This document shows positions 51,916 to 61,108 of a DNA stretch of 64,000 bases, piece after piece. Position numbers and translations under genes: made by a program. Origin of the DNA: JACDAN01 sp963801855 (lineage in GTDB: Bacteria; Actinomycetota; Thermoleophilia; Gaiellales; Gaiellaceae); assembly GCA_963801855.1 (NCBI GenBank), contig CAWDGK010000004.1, positions 248,001-312,000 on the forward strand, given 5' to 3'. Below the pieces are notes generated by a model, which saw nothing but the letters and a program-made list of their open reading frames with translations, was not told the DNA's origin and searched no databases. Positions within the stretch are counted from its first letter, which is position 1. Each line of letters begins with the position of its first letter.

Positions 51916-53356
51916 CTAGGCGGTATCGAGCGCTGGAACTGCCTCGACCGATTCCTCGGTGAGGTCCTTGCTGCGGACGAGGACGAGCGAGGCGACGATG
52001 CCGACCGCCGAGATGATCGCGGCGCCGATGAACGCTGCCTCGAACCCGTCGGTCAGAGCGAGCGCCGGTGCGGTTCCACTCGCTATGGCGCTCTCGGTGG
52101 TCGAGGTCGCGACCGCCGACAGGGCGGCGATGCCGAGTGCGCCGCCGATCTGCTGCGAGGTGTTGATCAGACCCGATGCCAGACCGGCCTCGGACTCCTT
52201 GACTCCGGCGAGTGCCGCGATCGAGATCGACACGAACGAGAAGCCCATTCCGATCGAGACCAGCAGGAACCCGGGGAGGAGGTCGCCGAGGTACGAGCCG
52301 CCGACGTCCACCTGCGTGAAGTAGAGGAGCCCGACGGTCAGGAAGGACATCCCGGCGACGAGCACCGGCTTGACGCCGACACGGGTAACGAGTTGCGCGG
52401 CGAGCGCCGACCAGAGGATCGCGGTGCCGGCGACCGCGAGGTAGCCGAGACCTGTCCGCAGAGGCGAGTAGCCCAGCACCTGCTGCATGTAGAGCGTCAG
52501 CATCAGGAACATCGCGAAGAGCGCAGTCCCGAGGATCAATCCGGCGACGTTTGCTCCCACGAGCGTCGGGAGGCGGAAGATCGAGAACGGCATGAGCGGC
52601 TGGCTGGCGCGGGCCTCCCAGGCGAGGAAACCGGCAAGCAGCGCCCCTGAAGCCACGAAGAGGCCGATCGTCTCGGCCGAGCTCCAGCCGTAGTCGTTTG
52701 CCTGCGTGATCGCATACACGAGCACGGTCAACCCGCTGGTGACGAGGACTGCGCCTGGAACGTCGAAGCTCCGGGCGTCGTCGTCACGGCTCTCACCGAG
52801 CAGGATCGGAGCAAGGACGAAGCCGAGCGCACCGATCGGCACGTTGATGAAGAAGATCCATTCCCAGCTGAGCAGGTCGGTGAGGATCCCGCCCATCAGC
52901 ACACCGGCAACGGCGCCGAACGCTCCGACGGCGCCCCAGACTCCGAGGGCGGTGTTCCGTTCCTTGCCCTCCTGGAAGGTCGTCGTGAGGATCGAGAGGG
53001 CAGCCGGCGAGATGATTGCCGCGCCGAGACCCTGCAGCGCGCGTGCTGCGATCAACGAGGCTCTCGCTCCAGGCAAGGCCGGCGAGCAGTGAAGCGACCG
53101 TGAACACGACGATTCCCGCCAGGAAGATGCGCCGCCGGCCGAGCAGGTCGGCCGCGCGTCCACCCAGCAGCAGGAAGCCGCCGAAGAAGAGTGCGTAGGC
53201 GCTGATCACCCACTGCAGGTTCTCCTGCGAGAACCCGAGGTCGTCCTTGATCGACGGCAGCGCCACGTTCACGACTGCGATGTCGAGCACGACCATGAAC
53301 TGCACCAGGGCGAGGAGCGCCAAGGCGAGCCACTTGTTCCGTTCCTTTGCGACCAT
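51916..53356 (-). CDS. MFS drug:H+ antiporter, DHA2 (14-TM) type, apparent frameshift
   Basis: About 480 residues from ATG 53356. The start ALALLALVQFMVVLDIAVVNVALPSIKDDLGFSQENLQWVISAYAL is the DHA2 motif D1 and helix-2 region; GGRAADLLGRRRIFLAG is MFS motif A. The frame breaks near 53062 (one extra base in GAGAGCC gives SEASLIAARALQGLGAA when removed). The second frame continues to the C-terminus, with VWGAVGAFGAVAGVLMGGILTDLLSWEWIFFINVPIG. Substrate unknown; it is transcribed divergently from the HxlR regulator, its likely controller. Confidence 0.85.
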
Positions 53357-53387
53357 TTCTGCGTCCCTTTCTCCGTTTGCGCTTCCG

Positions 53388-53416
53388 AAAGTACAGGAAG
53401 GACTTTCACTTCGCAA
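53388..53416 (-). promoter_or_regulatory. Promoter of the MFS gene
   Basis: -35 TTGCGA (53416-53411), 17-nt spacer, -10 TACTTT (53393-53388) on the minus strand. AAGTA-containing motifs recur at 53389-53393, 53415-53419 and 53436-53440 (GAAAGTA, GCAAGTA, GCAAGTA), possible HxlR contacts. Confidence 0.6.
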
Positions 53417-53447
53417 GTACGAACTATGCAAACGCAAGTAGGATCGG

Positions 53448-53453
53448 TACAAT
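53448..53453 (+). promoter_or_regulatory. Candidate -10 (TACAAT) of the HxlR gene
   Basis: Seven nt before ATG 53461; no SD sequence. One of the best -10 matches in the window. Confidence 0.55.
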
Positions 53454-53460
53454 TCCGCCC

Positions 53461-54135
53461 ATGGCCCGTCCGTATCTGCAGTACTGCCCCGTGGCCCACT
53501 CGCTCGAGCTCGTCGGCGAGCGGTGGTCGCTGCTGATCGTCCGGGATCTCTTGAAGGGCCCGAAGCGCTACAGCGACCTGATCGCCGGCCTGCCCGGTCT
53601 CGGGACGAACATCCTCGCCGGCCGCCTCAAGGAGCTCGAGGAGGGTGGCGTCGTGCAGAAGCGAAAGCTGCCGCCGCCCGCGAACGTGAACGTCTACGAG
53701 CTGACGGAGTACGGCACCGGCCTCCAGGAGGTCATCGCCGCTCTCGGCCGCTGGGGCTTCAGGTCACTCGGGCCTCCGCCGGCCGACTGCCCGATGCCGG
53801 AGGGCTGGCTCGTCCAGGGCGCGAAGACGCTGTTCGACCCTGTGCGCGCGAAGGGGCTCGACGAGAGCTACGAGGTTCGCTGCGGCGACGAGATTGCCAC
53901 GATTCGCGTCTCGGCCGGCGCGATCGATGCCACGACCGGCGGCTCGGACGACGTCGACGCGGTTCTCGAGCTCGACGTCGGCACGCTGTTCGCGCTGGCC
54001 ACCGGGAACATGGAGCCGAACGACGCCATCGCGCATGGGCTCGCCCGCGTCGAGGGCGATGCCGAGGCGCTGGGGCGGTTCGTCTCGATCTTCGACCCCG
54101 AGGGCTACTCGGACGAGTCCGAGGCCGCCGCCTAA
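53461..54135 (+). CDS. HxlR-family winged-helix regulator with C-terminal SCP2-like domain
   Basis: 224 residues. CPVAHSLELVGERWSLLIVRDLLKGPKRYSDLIAGLPGLGTNILAGRLKELEEGGVV is the complete HxlR domain; the early Cys (YLQYCPVAHS) is often redox- or electrophile-sensing. The C-terminal half (about 120-224; VRCGDEIATIRVSAGAID, VDAVLELDVGTLFALATGN, DAEALGRFVSIF) resembles an SCP2 sterol-carrier-like ligand pocket. It faces the MFS exporter, so it is a plausible ligand-responsive repressor of it. Confidence 0.85.
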   Translation: MARPYLQYCPVAHSLELVGERWSLLIVRDLLKGPKRYSDLIAGLPGLGTNILAGRLKELEEGGVVQKRKLPPPANVNVYELTEYGTGLQEVIAALGRWGFRSLGPPPADCPMPEGWLVQGAKTLFDPVRAKGLDESYEVRCGDEIATIRVSAGAIDATTGGSDDVDAVLELDVGTLFALATGNMEPNDAIAHGLARVEGDAEALGRFVSIFDPEGYSDESEAAA

Positions 54136-54138
54136 CCG

Positions 54139-54519
54139 TCAGTCGGCGTCGAGGTCCCGGATGAACGCCTTCGGGCTCGCGAGAGAACCGTCCCGGCCGA
54201 CATAACCGTCCTTGGCGCCGACGACGAGCATCACGAGCTCGTCGGGCCCGGGATTCGTGAGGCGGCGCGGAGTCGTGGACTCGACATGGAGGAGCCCGCC
54301 GGGGCCGAGCTCGACCCGTTCGTCGGGCAGATCGAAGATCACGCGACCCTTGTGGACGAAATAGAGCTCGTCCTGCTCCTCGTGGTAGTGGGGCCGTCCG
54401 ACGACGCCAGGCTGGATGACGAGAACGTTCGCGCCGAAGGCGGTGATCCCGAGCGCTTGCCGCACCTTGCGGAAGGTGTCGTCTCCGAGCTCGTCGACCG
54501 TCGTGTGCGCGTAGCCCAC
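54139..54519 (-). CDS. Cupin-domain protein
   Basis: 126 residues from GTG 54519, with a -10-like TAGCGT 7 nt upstream. The cupin motifs are GRPHYHEEQDELYFVHKGRVIFDLPDE (His, Glu ligands) and GPGGLLHVESTTPRRLTNPG. It is a small single-domain cupin that could bind a metal. It converges on the HxlR gene 3 nt away. Confidence 0.8.
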   Translation of the reverse strand: MGYAHTTVDELGDDTFRKVRQALGITAFGANVLVIQPGVVGRPHYHEEQDELYFVHKGRVIFDLPDERVELGPGGLLHVESTTPRRLTNPGPDELVMLVVGAKDGYVGRDGSLASPKAFIRDLDAD

Positions 54520-54576
54520 GACCGTGACGCTACCACCGTCACCTGGGCGGTCTGGCCTGCGTCTGTGACCCCTCGC

Positions 54577-54582
54577 TAGCAT
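54577..54582 (+). promoter_or_regulatory. Candidate -10 (TAGCAT) of pcrA
   Basis: Eight nt before ATG 54591; no SD sequence. Confidence 0.5.
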
Positions 54583-54590
54583 CGACCGGC

Positions 54591-56747
54591 ATGGCGGTCG
54601 CCTCCCCAGAGACCTATCTCGCAGACCTGAACGCCGCCCAGCGGGACGCCGTCCTGCACACGGAGGGGCCCCTCCTCGTCATCGCAGGGGCCGGTTCCGG
54701 CAAGACGCGCGTCCTCACCCACCGGGTCGCGCACCTGATCTCGGCGACGGGCGTGCAGCCGAACGAGATCCTCGCGATCACCTTCACGAACAAGGCGGCA
54801 GCCGAAATGCGTTCGCGCCTCGAAGACCTCCTGCCGGAGGTCGCGCGCCGCATCTGGATCCTCACGTTTCACGCAGCCTGCGGCCGAATCCTGCGGCGTG
54901 AAGCGCCCCGGCTCGGGTACCGGACGAACTTCACGATCTACGACCAGGCCGACCAGGTGCGCCTCGTCAAGCAGTGCCTCGAGGAGCTCGAGCGCGACCC
55001 GAAGCGCTTCGTCCCACGCGGGATCCACGACCAGATCTCGACCGCCAAGAACCAGCTGGTCGACCCGGGCGAGTACAAGAAGCGGGTCGAGTCGTTCTAC
55101 GACCAGACGGTCGCCGACGCCTACGAGCTCTACCAGCGGCGCCTCTTCGCGGCGAACGCGGTCGACTTCGACGACCTCCTGATGCTCACCGTTCAGGTTC
55201 TGGAGCGGTTCCCGGAGGCCCGAGAGCGGTGGCAGAAGGCCTTCCGCTACGTCCTCGTCGACGAGTACCAGGACACGAACCACGCCCAGTACCGGCTGCT
55301 CCAGCTGCTCGCTGACAAGCACCGGAACGTCTGCGTGGTCGGCGACCCCGATCAGTCGATCTACGCCTTCCGTGGTGCCGACATCCGCAACATCCTCGAG
55401 TTCGAGCGCGACTTCGGCGAGACCAAGACGATCCCGCTCGAGCAGAACTACCGCTCCACCAACCTGATCCTCCGCGCCGCGAACACCGTCATCTCGCAGA
55501 ACAGCGAGCGGAAGCCGAAGAACCTCTGGTCCGACCTCGGCGACGGCGATCCCGTCCGCGTCCTCGAGGTGGAGGACGAGCACGCGGAAGCTCGCTGGGT
55601 CGCCTCCGAGATCGCCGGGCTCGTCGACCAGGGGATGAACGGCAGCGAGGTCGCGGTCTTCTACCGGACGAACGCGCAGTCGCGGGTGCTGGAGGACGTG
55701 CTCGTGCGGAGCGAGATCCCCTACCAGGTGATCGGCGGGCCGCGGTTCTACGAGCGGGCCGAGGTGAAGGACGCCATCGCCTACCTCCAGGTGATCGACA
55801 ACCCGTACGACGCCGTCAGCCTGCAGCGGATCGCGAACCGGCCCCGGCGCGGCATCGGCGACGCGTCGCTTGCGCGGCTGCAGACCTATGCCGACGGCCA
55901 CGGTTTCTCGCTCTGGGAAGCACTCGAGTTCCCGGAGGAGGCGGGGCTCGGTCCCGCTCAGGCTCGCGCCGTGACCGCCGTCCGCAACCTCCTCCTGTCT
56001 CTCCAGGCGGGTGCCCTCGAGCTCCCCGTGGACGAGCTCGTCGAACGGACGCTCGAACGCAGTGGCTACATGGACTCGCTGGAAGCCGAGCGGACGATCG
56101 AGGCGCAGGGCCGCATGGAGAACCTCCACGAGCTGATCGGCGTCGCCCAGGAGTACCAGGCTGCCGCGGAGGCACCCTCGCTCTCGACGTTCCTCCAGGA
56201 GATCTCGCTCTTCTCCGACCAGGACAACCTGCGCGACCAGCAGAGCCTCGTGACGCTGATGACGCTCCACAACGCGAAGGGCCTCGAGTTCCGCGCCGTC
56301 TTCATGATCGGAATGGAGGAGGGGATCTTCCCGCACTCCCGCTCGCTCGAGGAGAACAGCCTCGAGGAAGAGCGGCGGCTTGCCTACGTGGGGATGACGC
56401 GGGCGCGCGAGCAGTTGACGCTGACCCACGCGGCCGGGCGTTCGCTGTACGGATCGCGGAATTACAACCTTCCGTCCCGGTTCCTCGACGAGCTCCCGCA
56501 GGAGGAGATCCACCGGGAGCGGCTTCGTCCGTCGTCGTGGTCCGGCTACGGGGCGCCGATGGCGAAGGTTCAGCCCCGCGGAGACGCGCCACAGCTCTCG
56601 ACGGGCGACTCGGTGCGGCACTCGACCCTCGGCGAGGGAATCGTGACCGCCGTCGAGCCCGGTGGCGTCGTCAGCGTCCGCTTCGCGGGTGAAGGCACAG
56701 ACCGCCGCCTCGTCCTCGACTACGCGCCTCTGGAAAAGATCGCGTGA
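54591..56747 (+). CDS. pcrA: ATP-dependent DNA helicase PcrA/UvrD
   Basis: 718 residues of SF1A helicase. In order: Q motif LNAAQRDAVLHTEGP, Walker A VIAGAGSGKTRVL, Ia ITFTNKAAAEM, II VDEYQDTN, III VVGDPDQSIYAFRGAD, IV YRSTN, V VTLMTLHNAKGLEFRAVF, VI EERRLAYVGMTRAREQLTLTHA, and a Tudor-like C-terminal domain (STGDSVRHSTLGEGIVTAVEPGG) that binds RNA polymerase in PcrA. It functions in replication, repair and transcription-coupled repair. The gene is intact. Confidence 0.95.
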   Translation: MAVASPETYLADLNAAQRDAVLHTEGPLLVIAGAGSGKTRVLTHRVAHLISATGVQPNEILAITFTNKAAAEMRSRLEDLLPEVARRIWILTFHAACGRILRREAPRLGYRTNFTIYDQADQVRLVKQCLEELERDPKRFVPRGIHDQISTAKNQLVDPGEYKKRVESFYDQTVADAYELYQRRLFAANAVDFDDLLMLTVQVLERFPEARERWQKAFRYVLVDEYQDTNHAQYRLLQLLADKHRNVCVVGDPDQSIYAFRGADIRNILEFERDFGETKTIPLEQNYRSTNLILRAANTVISQNSERKPKNLWSDLGDGDPVRVLEVEDEHAEARWVASEIAGLVDQGMNGSEVAVFYRTNAQSRVLEDVLVRSEIPYQVIGGPRFYERAEVKDAIAYLQVIDNPYDAVSLQRIANRPRRGIGDASLARLQTYADGHGFSLWEALEFPEEAGLGPAQARAVTAVRNLLLSLQAGALELPVDELVERTLERSGYMDSLEAERTIEAQGRMENLHELIGVAQEYQAAAEAPSLSTFLQEISLFSDQDNLRDQQSLVTLMTLHNAKGLEFRAVFMIGMEEGIFPHSRSLEENSLEEERRLAYVGMTRAREQLTLTHAAGRSLYGSRNYNLPSRFLDELPQEEIHRERLRPSSWSGYGAPMAKVQPRGDAPQLSTGDSVRHSTLGEGIVTAVEPGGVVSVRFAGEGTDRRLVLDYAPLEKIA

Positions 56748-57958
56748 GCATCGACATCCGGGTCTGCGGCCCGGGGGACCTCCCGGGCGCCCTCGCTCCG
56801 ATCTTCCACTACTTCGGGCGCACGCCGGACGAGAAGACGATGGAGCGCTTCGGGCCGATCCTCCCGCCCGACCGCGTTCACGCCGCCTTCGAGGACGGCG
56901 AGGTCGTCGGCAGCGGCGGGGTCTTTCCGTTCGAGACCAGCGTCCCCGGCGGCGGCTTCGTGAACGCCGCCGGCGTCACGCTCGTCGGAGTGCTTCCGAC
57001 GCACCGGCGGCGCGGCGTCTTCAAGCAGCTGATGCAGGCCCAGCTCGAGGACGTGCACGAGCGCGGCGAGCCGATCGCGTACCTCTGGGCGTCCGACGAC
57101 AGCCTGTACGGCCGTTTCGGCTACGGCATCGCGTCGTTCACGCTCAGTTTTGAAGCGCGCCTAGACCGGACTGTCTTCCATACGGACTTCGAGTTCCGCG
57201 GGAGCTTCAGAGCCGTGGACGTCGAGGAGGCCGTGACGGCGTTCGCCCCGCTGCAGCGGCGGGCCGCGGAGCAGCACCCCGGCATGTTCGTGCGCACCCC
57301 GGAGTGGTGGCGCTCCAAGCGCCTGCCCGACCCGGAATGGGCGCGCGGCGGGGGTGGAGAGATGATCCGGATGCTGCTCGAGCTCGACGGCGAGCCGGCC
57401 GGCTATGCCCTCTACCGGCTCCACTGGTCTGCCGACCACGGGGTGCCGACGGGCTTCGTGAACGTGATCGAGGCGGCCGGAGTCTCGGACGAGGCGACGC
57501 GCGAGCTCTGGCGCTTCCTGCTCGACACCGACTGGATGGACGGGGCGAAAGCGGAGCTGCTGCCGCTCGATCACGAGCTGCAGCTCCTGGTGTCCGAGCC
57601 GCGGAGGCTGAACCTCGCGTTTCGCGACGGCCTCTGGGTTCGTGTCGTCGATGTCGAGGCGGCGCTCAACGCGCGGACGTTCAAGCCGGGCGAGCCCGTC
57701 GTCCTCGATGTGCAGGACGAGCTCTGCCCCTGGAACGCCGGAAGCTGGCGCGTCGGGCCGGAGGGAGCCGAGCGCACCGACGCGCGGGCGGAGCTCTCGC
57801 TGCCCGTGACCTCCCTCGGCTCGGTCTACCTCGGCGGCTTCGGCTTCGGCGAGCTGGCGCGGTCGGGCCGCGTGGAGGAGCTCGACGAGGGCGCGCTCGA
57901 CAGGGCGGACGCGCTCTTCCGCACCGATCGCTACCCGTGGTGCCCGGAGATCTTCTGA
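56744..57958 (+). CDS. Eis-like GNAT N-acetyltransferase
   Basis: 404 residues. The two-GNAT-plus-SCP2 architecture of the Eis family: first GNAT with FVNAAGVTLVGVLPTHRRRGVFKQLMQAQL (acetyl-CoA loop RxxGxx), ASDDSLYGRFGYG, then YRLHWSADHGVPTGFVNVIEA in the second GNAT, and a C-terminal SCP2-like region ending in CPEIF (free C-terminal carboxylate as in Eis). Eis proteins acetylate aminoglycosides or lysines in mycobacteria. The start overlaps the pcrA stop. It overlaps the convergent APH-like gene by 28 nt. Confidence 0.85.
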   Translation: MSIDIRVCGPGDLPGALAPIFHYFGRTPDEKTMERFGPILPPDRVHAAFEDGEVVGSGGVFPFETSVPGGGFVNAAGVTLVGVLPTHRRRGVFKQLMQAQLEDVHERGEPIAYLWASDDSLYGRFGYGIASFTLSFEARLDRTVFHTDFEFRGSFRAVDVEEAVTAFAPLQRRAAEQHPGMFVRTPEWWRSKRLPDPEWARGGGGEMIRMLLELDGEPAGYALYRLHWSADHGVPTGFVNVIEAAGVSDEATRELWRFLLDTDWMDGAKAELLPLDHELQLLVSEPRRLNLAFRDGLWVRVVDVEAALNARTFKPGEPVVLDVQDELCPWNAGSWRVGPEGAERTDARAELSLPVTSLGSVYLGGFGFGELARSGRVEELDEGALDRADALFRTDRYPWCPEIF

Positions 57959-58848
57959 TCCTCGAGCACCTCCGCGAGCCAGCGCCGGGCTTCCAGGACG
58001 AGCACGCGATTCGTCTCCAGCGTGTAGTAGGCCAGCGCGATCAGCGACTGAGAGAGCGCCCAGCCTCGAGCTCGAGTCCAGGTCGCCTCGTCGACCGCCG
58101 CGGCGGCTCGGAAGGCGTCGCGAGTCTCGGCGGAGAAAACCTTCCAGGCGACCATCACGTCGCACGCGGGATCACCGACGCCGAGGCCGCCCCAGTCGAT
58201 GACGGCCGTTAGCCGTCCGTTTTCGACCAGGAGGTTCCGCGCGTCGAGATCCCCGTGGATCCAGACGGGAGGGCGCTTCCGCACCGGCGCCCGTAGAGCT
58301 GACTCCCAGATCGCGGTCACCGCGTCAGCGTCGACCGTCGCATTCAGAGAGGCGATTGCGGCCCGCGTCGCTTCGTCGCGCATCGCCAGGGGCTCGCCCC
58401 GGCCGAAGTTGTGCTCGCCGGGTTCGGGGCCGCCTGCCGGGTCGATCCCCTGCAGGGCGGCCAGGAACCGCGCGAGGTCGGTCGCCAGCCGGCCCGAGTC
58501 GGTGACGCCTTCGACCGTTGCGTTCTCACCCGCCAGCCAGCCGTACACGGACCACGGAACGGGAAAGCCCTCGGCGGGCAGCCCCACCGCCACCGGGATC
58601 GGGACGGCGAGCGGCAAGGCTGGCGCGAGTACGGGCAGCCACCGGCGCTCCTTCTCCAGTCGCTCGCTTGTCCTCTTCCTCCGCGGCAGCCGCACGACCA
58701 GCTCGTCGCCGAGCCGGTAGAGCGCGTTCTCCGTCCCGCGTGGCATGACCGGCTCGATCGGAAGGTCGGCCCACTGTGGAAACTGGCCCCCGACGAGCCG
58801 CGCTACGAGAGGGAGATCGATGTCGATCTCGTCGACGTGCATCCTCAT
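57931..58848 (-). CDS. Aminoglycoside phosphotransferase-like kinase
   Basis: 305 residues with the APH/choline-kinase fold: RGTENALYRLGDELVVRLPRR (Lys/Arg of the N-lobe), PVPWSVYGWLAGE hinge, VWIHGDLDARNLLVENGRLTAVIDWGGLGVGDPACDVMVAW (Brenner HGDxxxxN and the following DW metal site). The acceptor is not necessarily an aminoglycoside. Adjacent to the Eis-like gene, so two antibiotic-modifying families lie side by side on opposite strands. Confidence 0.85.
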   Translation of the reverse strand: MRMHVDEIDIDLPLVARLVGGQFPQWADLPIEPVMPRGTENALYRLGDELVVRLPRRKRTSERLEKERRWLPVLAPALPLAVPIPVAVGLPAEGFPVPWSVYGWLAGENATVEGVTDSGRLATDLARFLAALQGIDPAGGPEPGEHNFGRGEPLAMRDEATRAAIASLNATVDADAVTAIWESALRAPVRKRPPVWIHGDLDARNLLVENGRLTAVIDWGGLGVGDPACDVMVAWKVFSAETRDAFRAAAAVDEATWTRARGWALSQSLIALAYYTLETNRVLVLEARRWLAEVLEDQKISGHHG

Positions 58849-58921
58849 CCGGCCGACGATGATGCCAGGGGCCGAGAGGCATCTGACGCGCGGCCGCTTG
58901 CCCGCGAGAGGTGAATGGCCG

Positions 58922-60878
58922 CTAGACGGTCGCGGGCTCGGGCACCGAGCCGTCCTTCAGGCGAACCAGAGCTTCCTCGAAGTCCTCGTGCGTGACGGCG
59001 GGCGTCGGCGCCGACGAGTCCCGCGCCATGGCGACGAGAGCGGCCTCCTGCGCGAGCGCCTTGAGGTCGGCCGGGGACATCCCCTCGCTCGACCGGGCCA
59101 GGTCCTCGAGCCGCACCGCGACCGTCGGCATGCGCGCGGTGTGAAGCTTGAGGATCGCGAGCCGTCCCGCTTCGTCGGGAAGCCCGAGGACGATCGTCCG
59201 GGAGAGCCTGCCGCCTCGGAGAATCGCCGGATCGAGCTGGTCGGGCCGGTTCGTGGCGCCGATCGAGGAACACACCGCGCTGGCCCGCGATTCCGTCCAT
59301 CTCGGAGAGGAGCTGGTTGATCTGGCTGTCGTGCACCTCGATCGCGCCACGGCGGCCGGCGATCGCGTCGATCTCGTCGATGAAGATGATCGACGGGCGG
59401 TTCTCGCGCGCCCGGTCGAAGAGCTGACGGATGTTCTGCTCGGACTCGCCCACCCACTTGCTCATCACGTCGGCGCCAGACACGGGATAGAACGACGCGC
59501 GCGCCTGCGCCGCGAGCACCTTTGCGATCGTCGTCTTGCCGGTTCCCGGAGGGCCGGCCAGGAGCAGGCCCGTCGGCGGGTCGACGCCGAACCGGCGCGC
59601 CGACTCGGGATCCTCGATCACCGACTGGAGCTGCTGGAGCTGAGCCTTGATCGGCGGCGGGAGGATGAGCGAATCCCAGGTCCAGTGCTCGACGGTCGGA
59701 CGGTCCTGCCCGCCGACCCGCTCGAGGGCGCTCAGGAGCTGTGCTTCGTCGATCTCGGCCCCCGAGCCGGTCTCGGTCGCCTGCCGGAACACCTCGAGGG
59801 CGGCCATCTCGACGACCTTCTCGATCGCGGCCGGCGTCATTCCCTCCGTGCGCCTGACGAGCTCCTCCAGGTCGATCGCGCCCGTCGGCCGGTCTTCCAG
59901 CTCGGTCTCGAAGATCGCGCGGCGCGCCTGGTCGTCGGGAAGGTCGATCCGGATGTGCCGGTCGAAGCGCCCCGGCCGGATCACGGCGGGGTCGAGATGC
60001 TCGATCGAGTTCGTCGCTCCCATGACGAGGAGCTGGCGCTCGTCCCTGTGCGCCTCCAGGGCGGTCAGGAGCTGGTTGACCGTGCGGCGCGACTCCTGGT
60101 CGGGTGTCTTGTCCCGCCGCTGGGCGACGGAGTCGAACTCGTCGAAGAAGAGCAGGCACGGGAGGTTCTGCAGCGCCGTCTCGAACGCCTTGTCGATGTT
60201 GCGGGCCGAGCCGCCGACGAGCGAGGAGACGAGGTCGCCGGTCGAGACGTGGATCAGGTTCAGGTCGTACTGCCCGGCGATCGCGCGGGCGAAGAACGTC
60301 TTGCCGACGCCGGGCGGGCCGTGGAGGAGGATTCCGTTCCACTCGATCCCGTAGCGCTCCGCCTCGTCGGGGTGCTCGAGCATGAGGCCGACCGTGTCGC
60401 GGACTTCCTGCTTGAGGGCGTCCATGCCGCCGACGTCCTCGAAGTCGATCAGGTCGTCGGGGCTCTCGACGTCGAACTCGCCGCTACCGTCGCCGCCGCC
60501 CATCATCCCGCCGAGGCCGAACATCGAGCTTTGCGGTTGTCTGCGGGCCTTCTTCGCCGGGCGCTTGCGCTCTTTCCCGTTGCTGCTTTGCTCGGGCTCG
60601 GGCGGCATCTCGGGCTCCCGCTGGCTGATGTCCACCCACTGGCCGGTCTGCGGGTCGACCTCGTACGAGCGCATGCCGGCGCCGGAGAAGAGCGTGTCGA
60701 AGAGGGGTCCGAAGGGCGAACCGCCAAACGGTGAGCCGGCAGGCTCGCCGGACTCGGCGCGCCGCATCTCCTCCTCCATCATCTGCTGCTGCGCCTCGCG
60801 CATGCGCTTCGCACGCCGGATCGAGCCGACGACGCTCGCGACCATCATGATCCCGAAGACGAGGATGAGAATCTCCAC
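58922..60878 (-). CDS. Membrane-anchored double-AAA ATPase, apparent 1-nt frameshift
   Basis: About 651 residues when joined. The N-terminus is a membrane segment (EILILVFGIMMVASVVGSI), then a Gly/Pro/Met-rich linker. First AAA: DLIDFEDVGGMDALKQEV, HGPPGVGKTFFARAIA, LLFFDEFDSVAQRR, RPGRFDRHIRIDLP. Second AAA: LAGPPGTGKTTIAKVLAAQ, IIFIDEIDAIAGRRG, a break at 59264 (one extra base), then IGATNRPDQLDPAILRGGRLSRTIVLGLPD. There is no peptidase domain, so it is unlike FtsH; it may extract or unfold membrane proteins, like Cdc48/Msp1-type ATPases (inference). Confidence 0.85.
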
Positions 60879-60906
60879 CGGCGCCTAGTACCCAAAGTGG
60901 CGCCGC

Positions 60907-60912
60907 TACAAT
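60907..60912 (+). promoter_or_regulatory. Candidate -10 (TACAAT) of the tRNA gene
   Basis: TACAAT sits 10 nt before the first tRNA base. Confidence 0.5.
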
Positions 60913-60922
60913 CCGGCGTCCA

Positions 60923-60995
60923 GGGCGGTTAGCTCAGTTGGGAGAGCACCAGCTCGACAAGCTGGGGGTCACTGGTTCGAGCCCAGTACCGCCCA
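60923..60995 (+). tRNA. tRNA-Val (anticodon GAC), with C at position 33
   Basis: 73 nt. Acceptor GGGCGGT/ACCGCCC, D stem GCTC/GAGC, anticodon stem CCAGC/GCTGG, T stem ACTGG/CCAGT and T loop TTCGAGC all pair. The anticodon loop reads TCGACAA, so the anticodon is GAC (Val) and position 33 is C instead of the near-universal U. Only CC, not CCA, follows the discriminator A. Confidence 0.9.
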
Positions 60996-61001
60996 CCTAA
61001 A

Positions 61002-61027
61002 GAAACCCCCGCAGCAACGGGGGTTTC
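61002..61027 (+). terminator. Terminator of the tRNA gene
   Basis: GAAACCCCCG (61002-61011) and CGGGGGTTTC (61018-61027) around CAGCAA; only a short GTCTT follows. Confidence 0.75.
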
Positions 61028-61108
61028 GTCTTAACCGGGTTGATTCTCGTGCGCAGATCGTGGGCCACTCTTGGGAAGGCGCGCGGGAACATTCCCGGAA
61101 GCTGTAGC

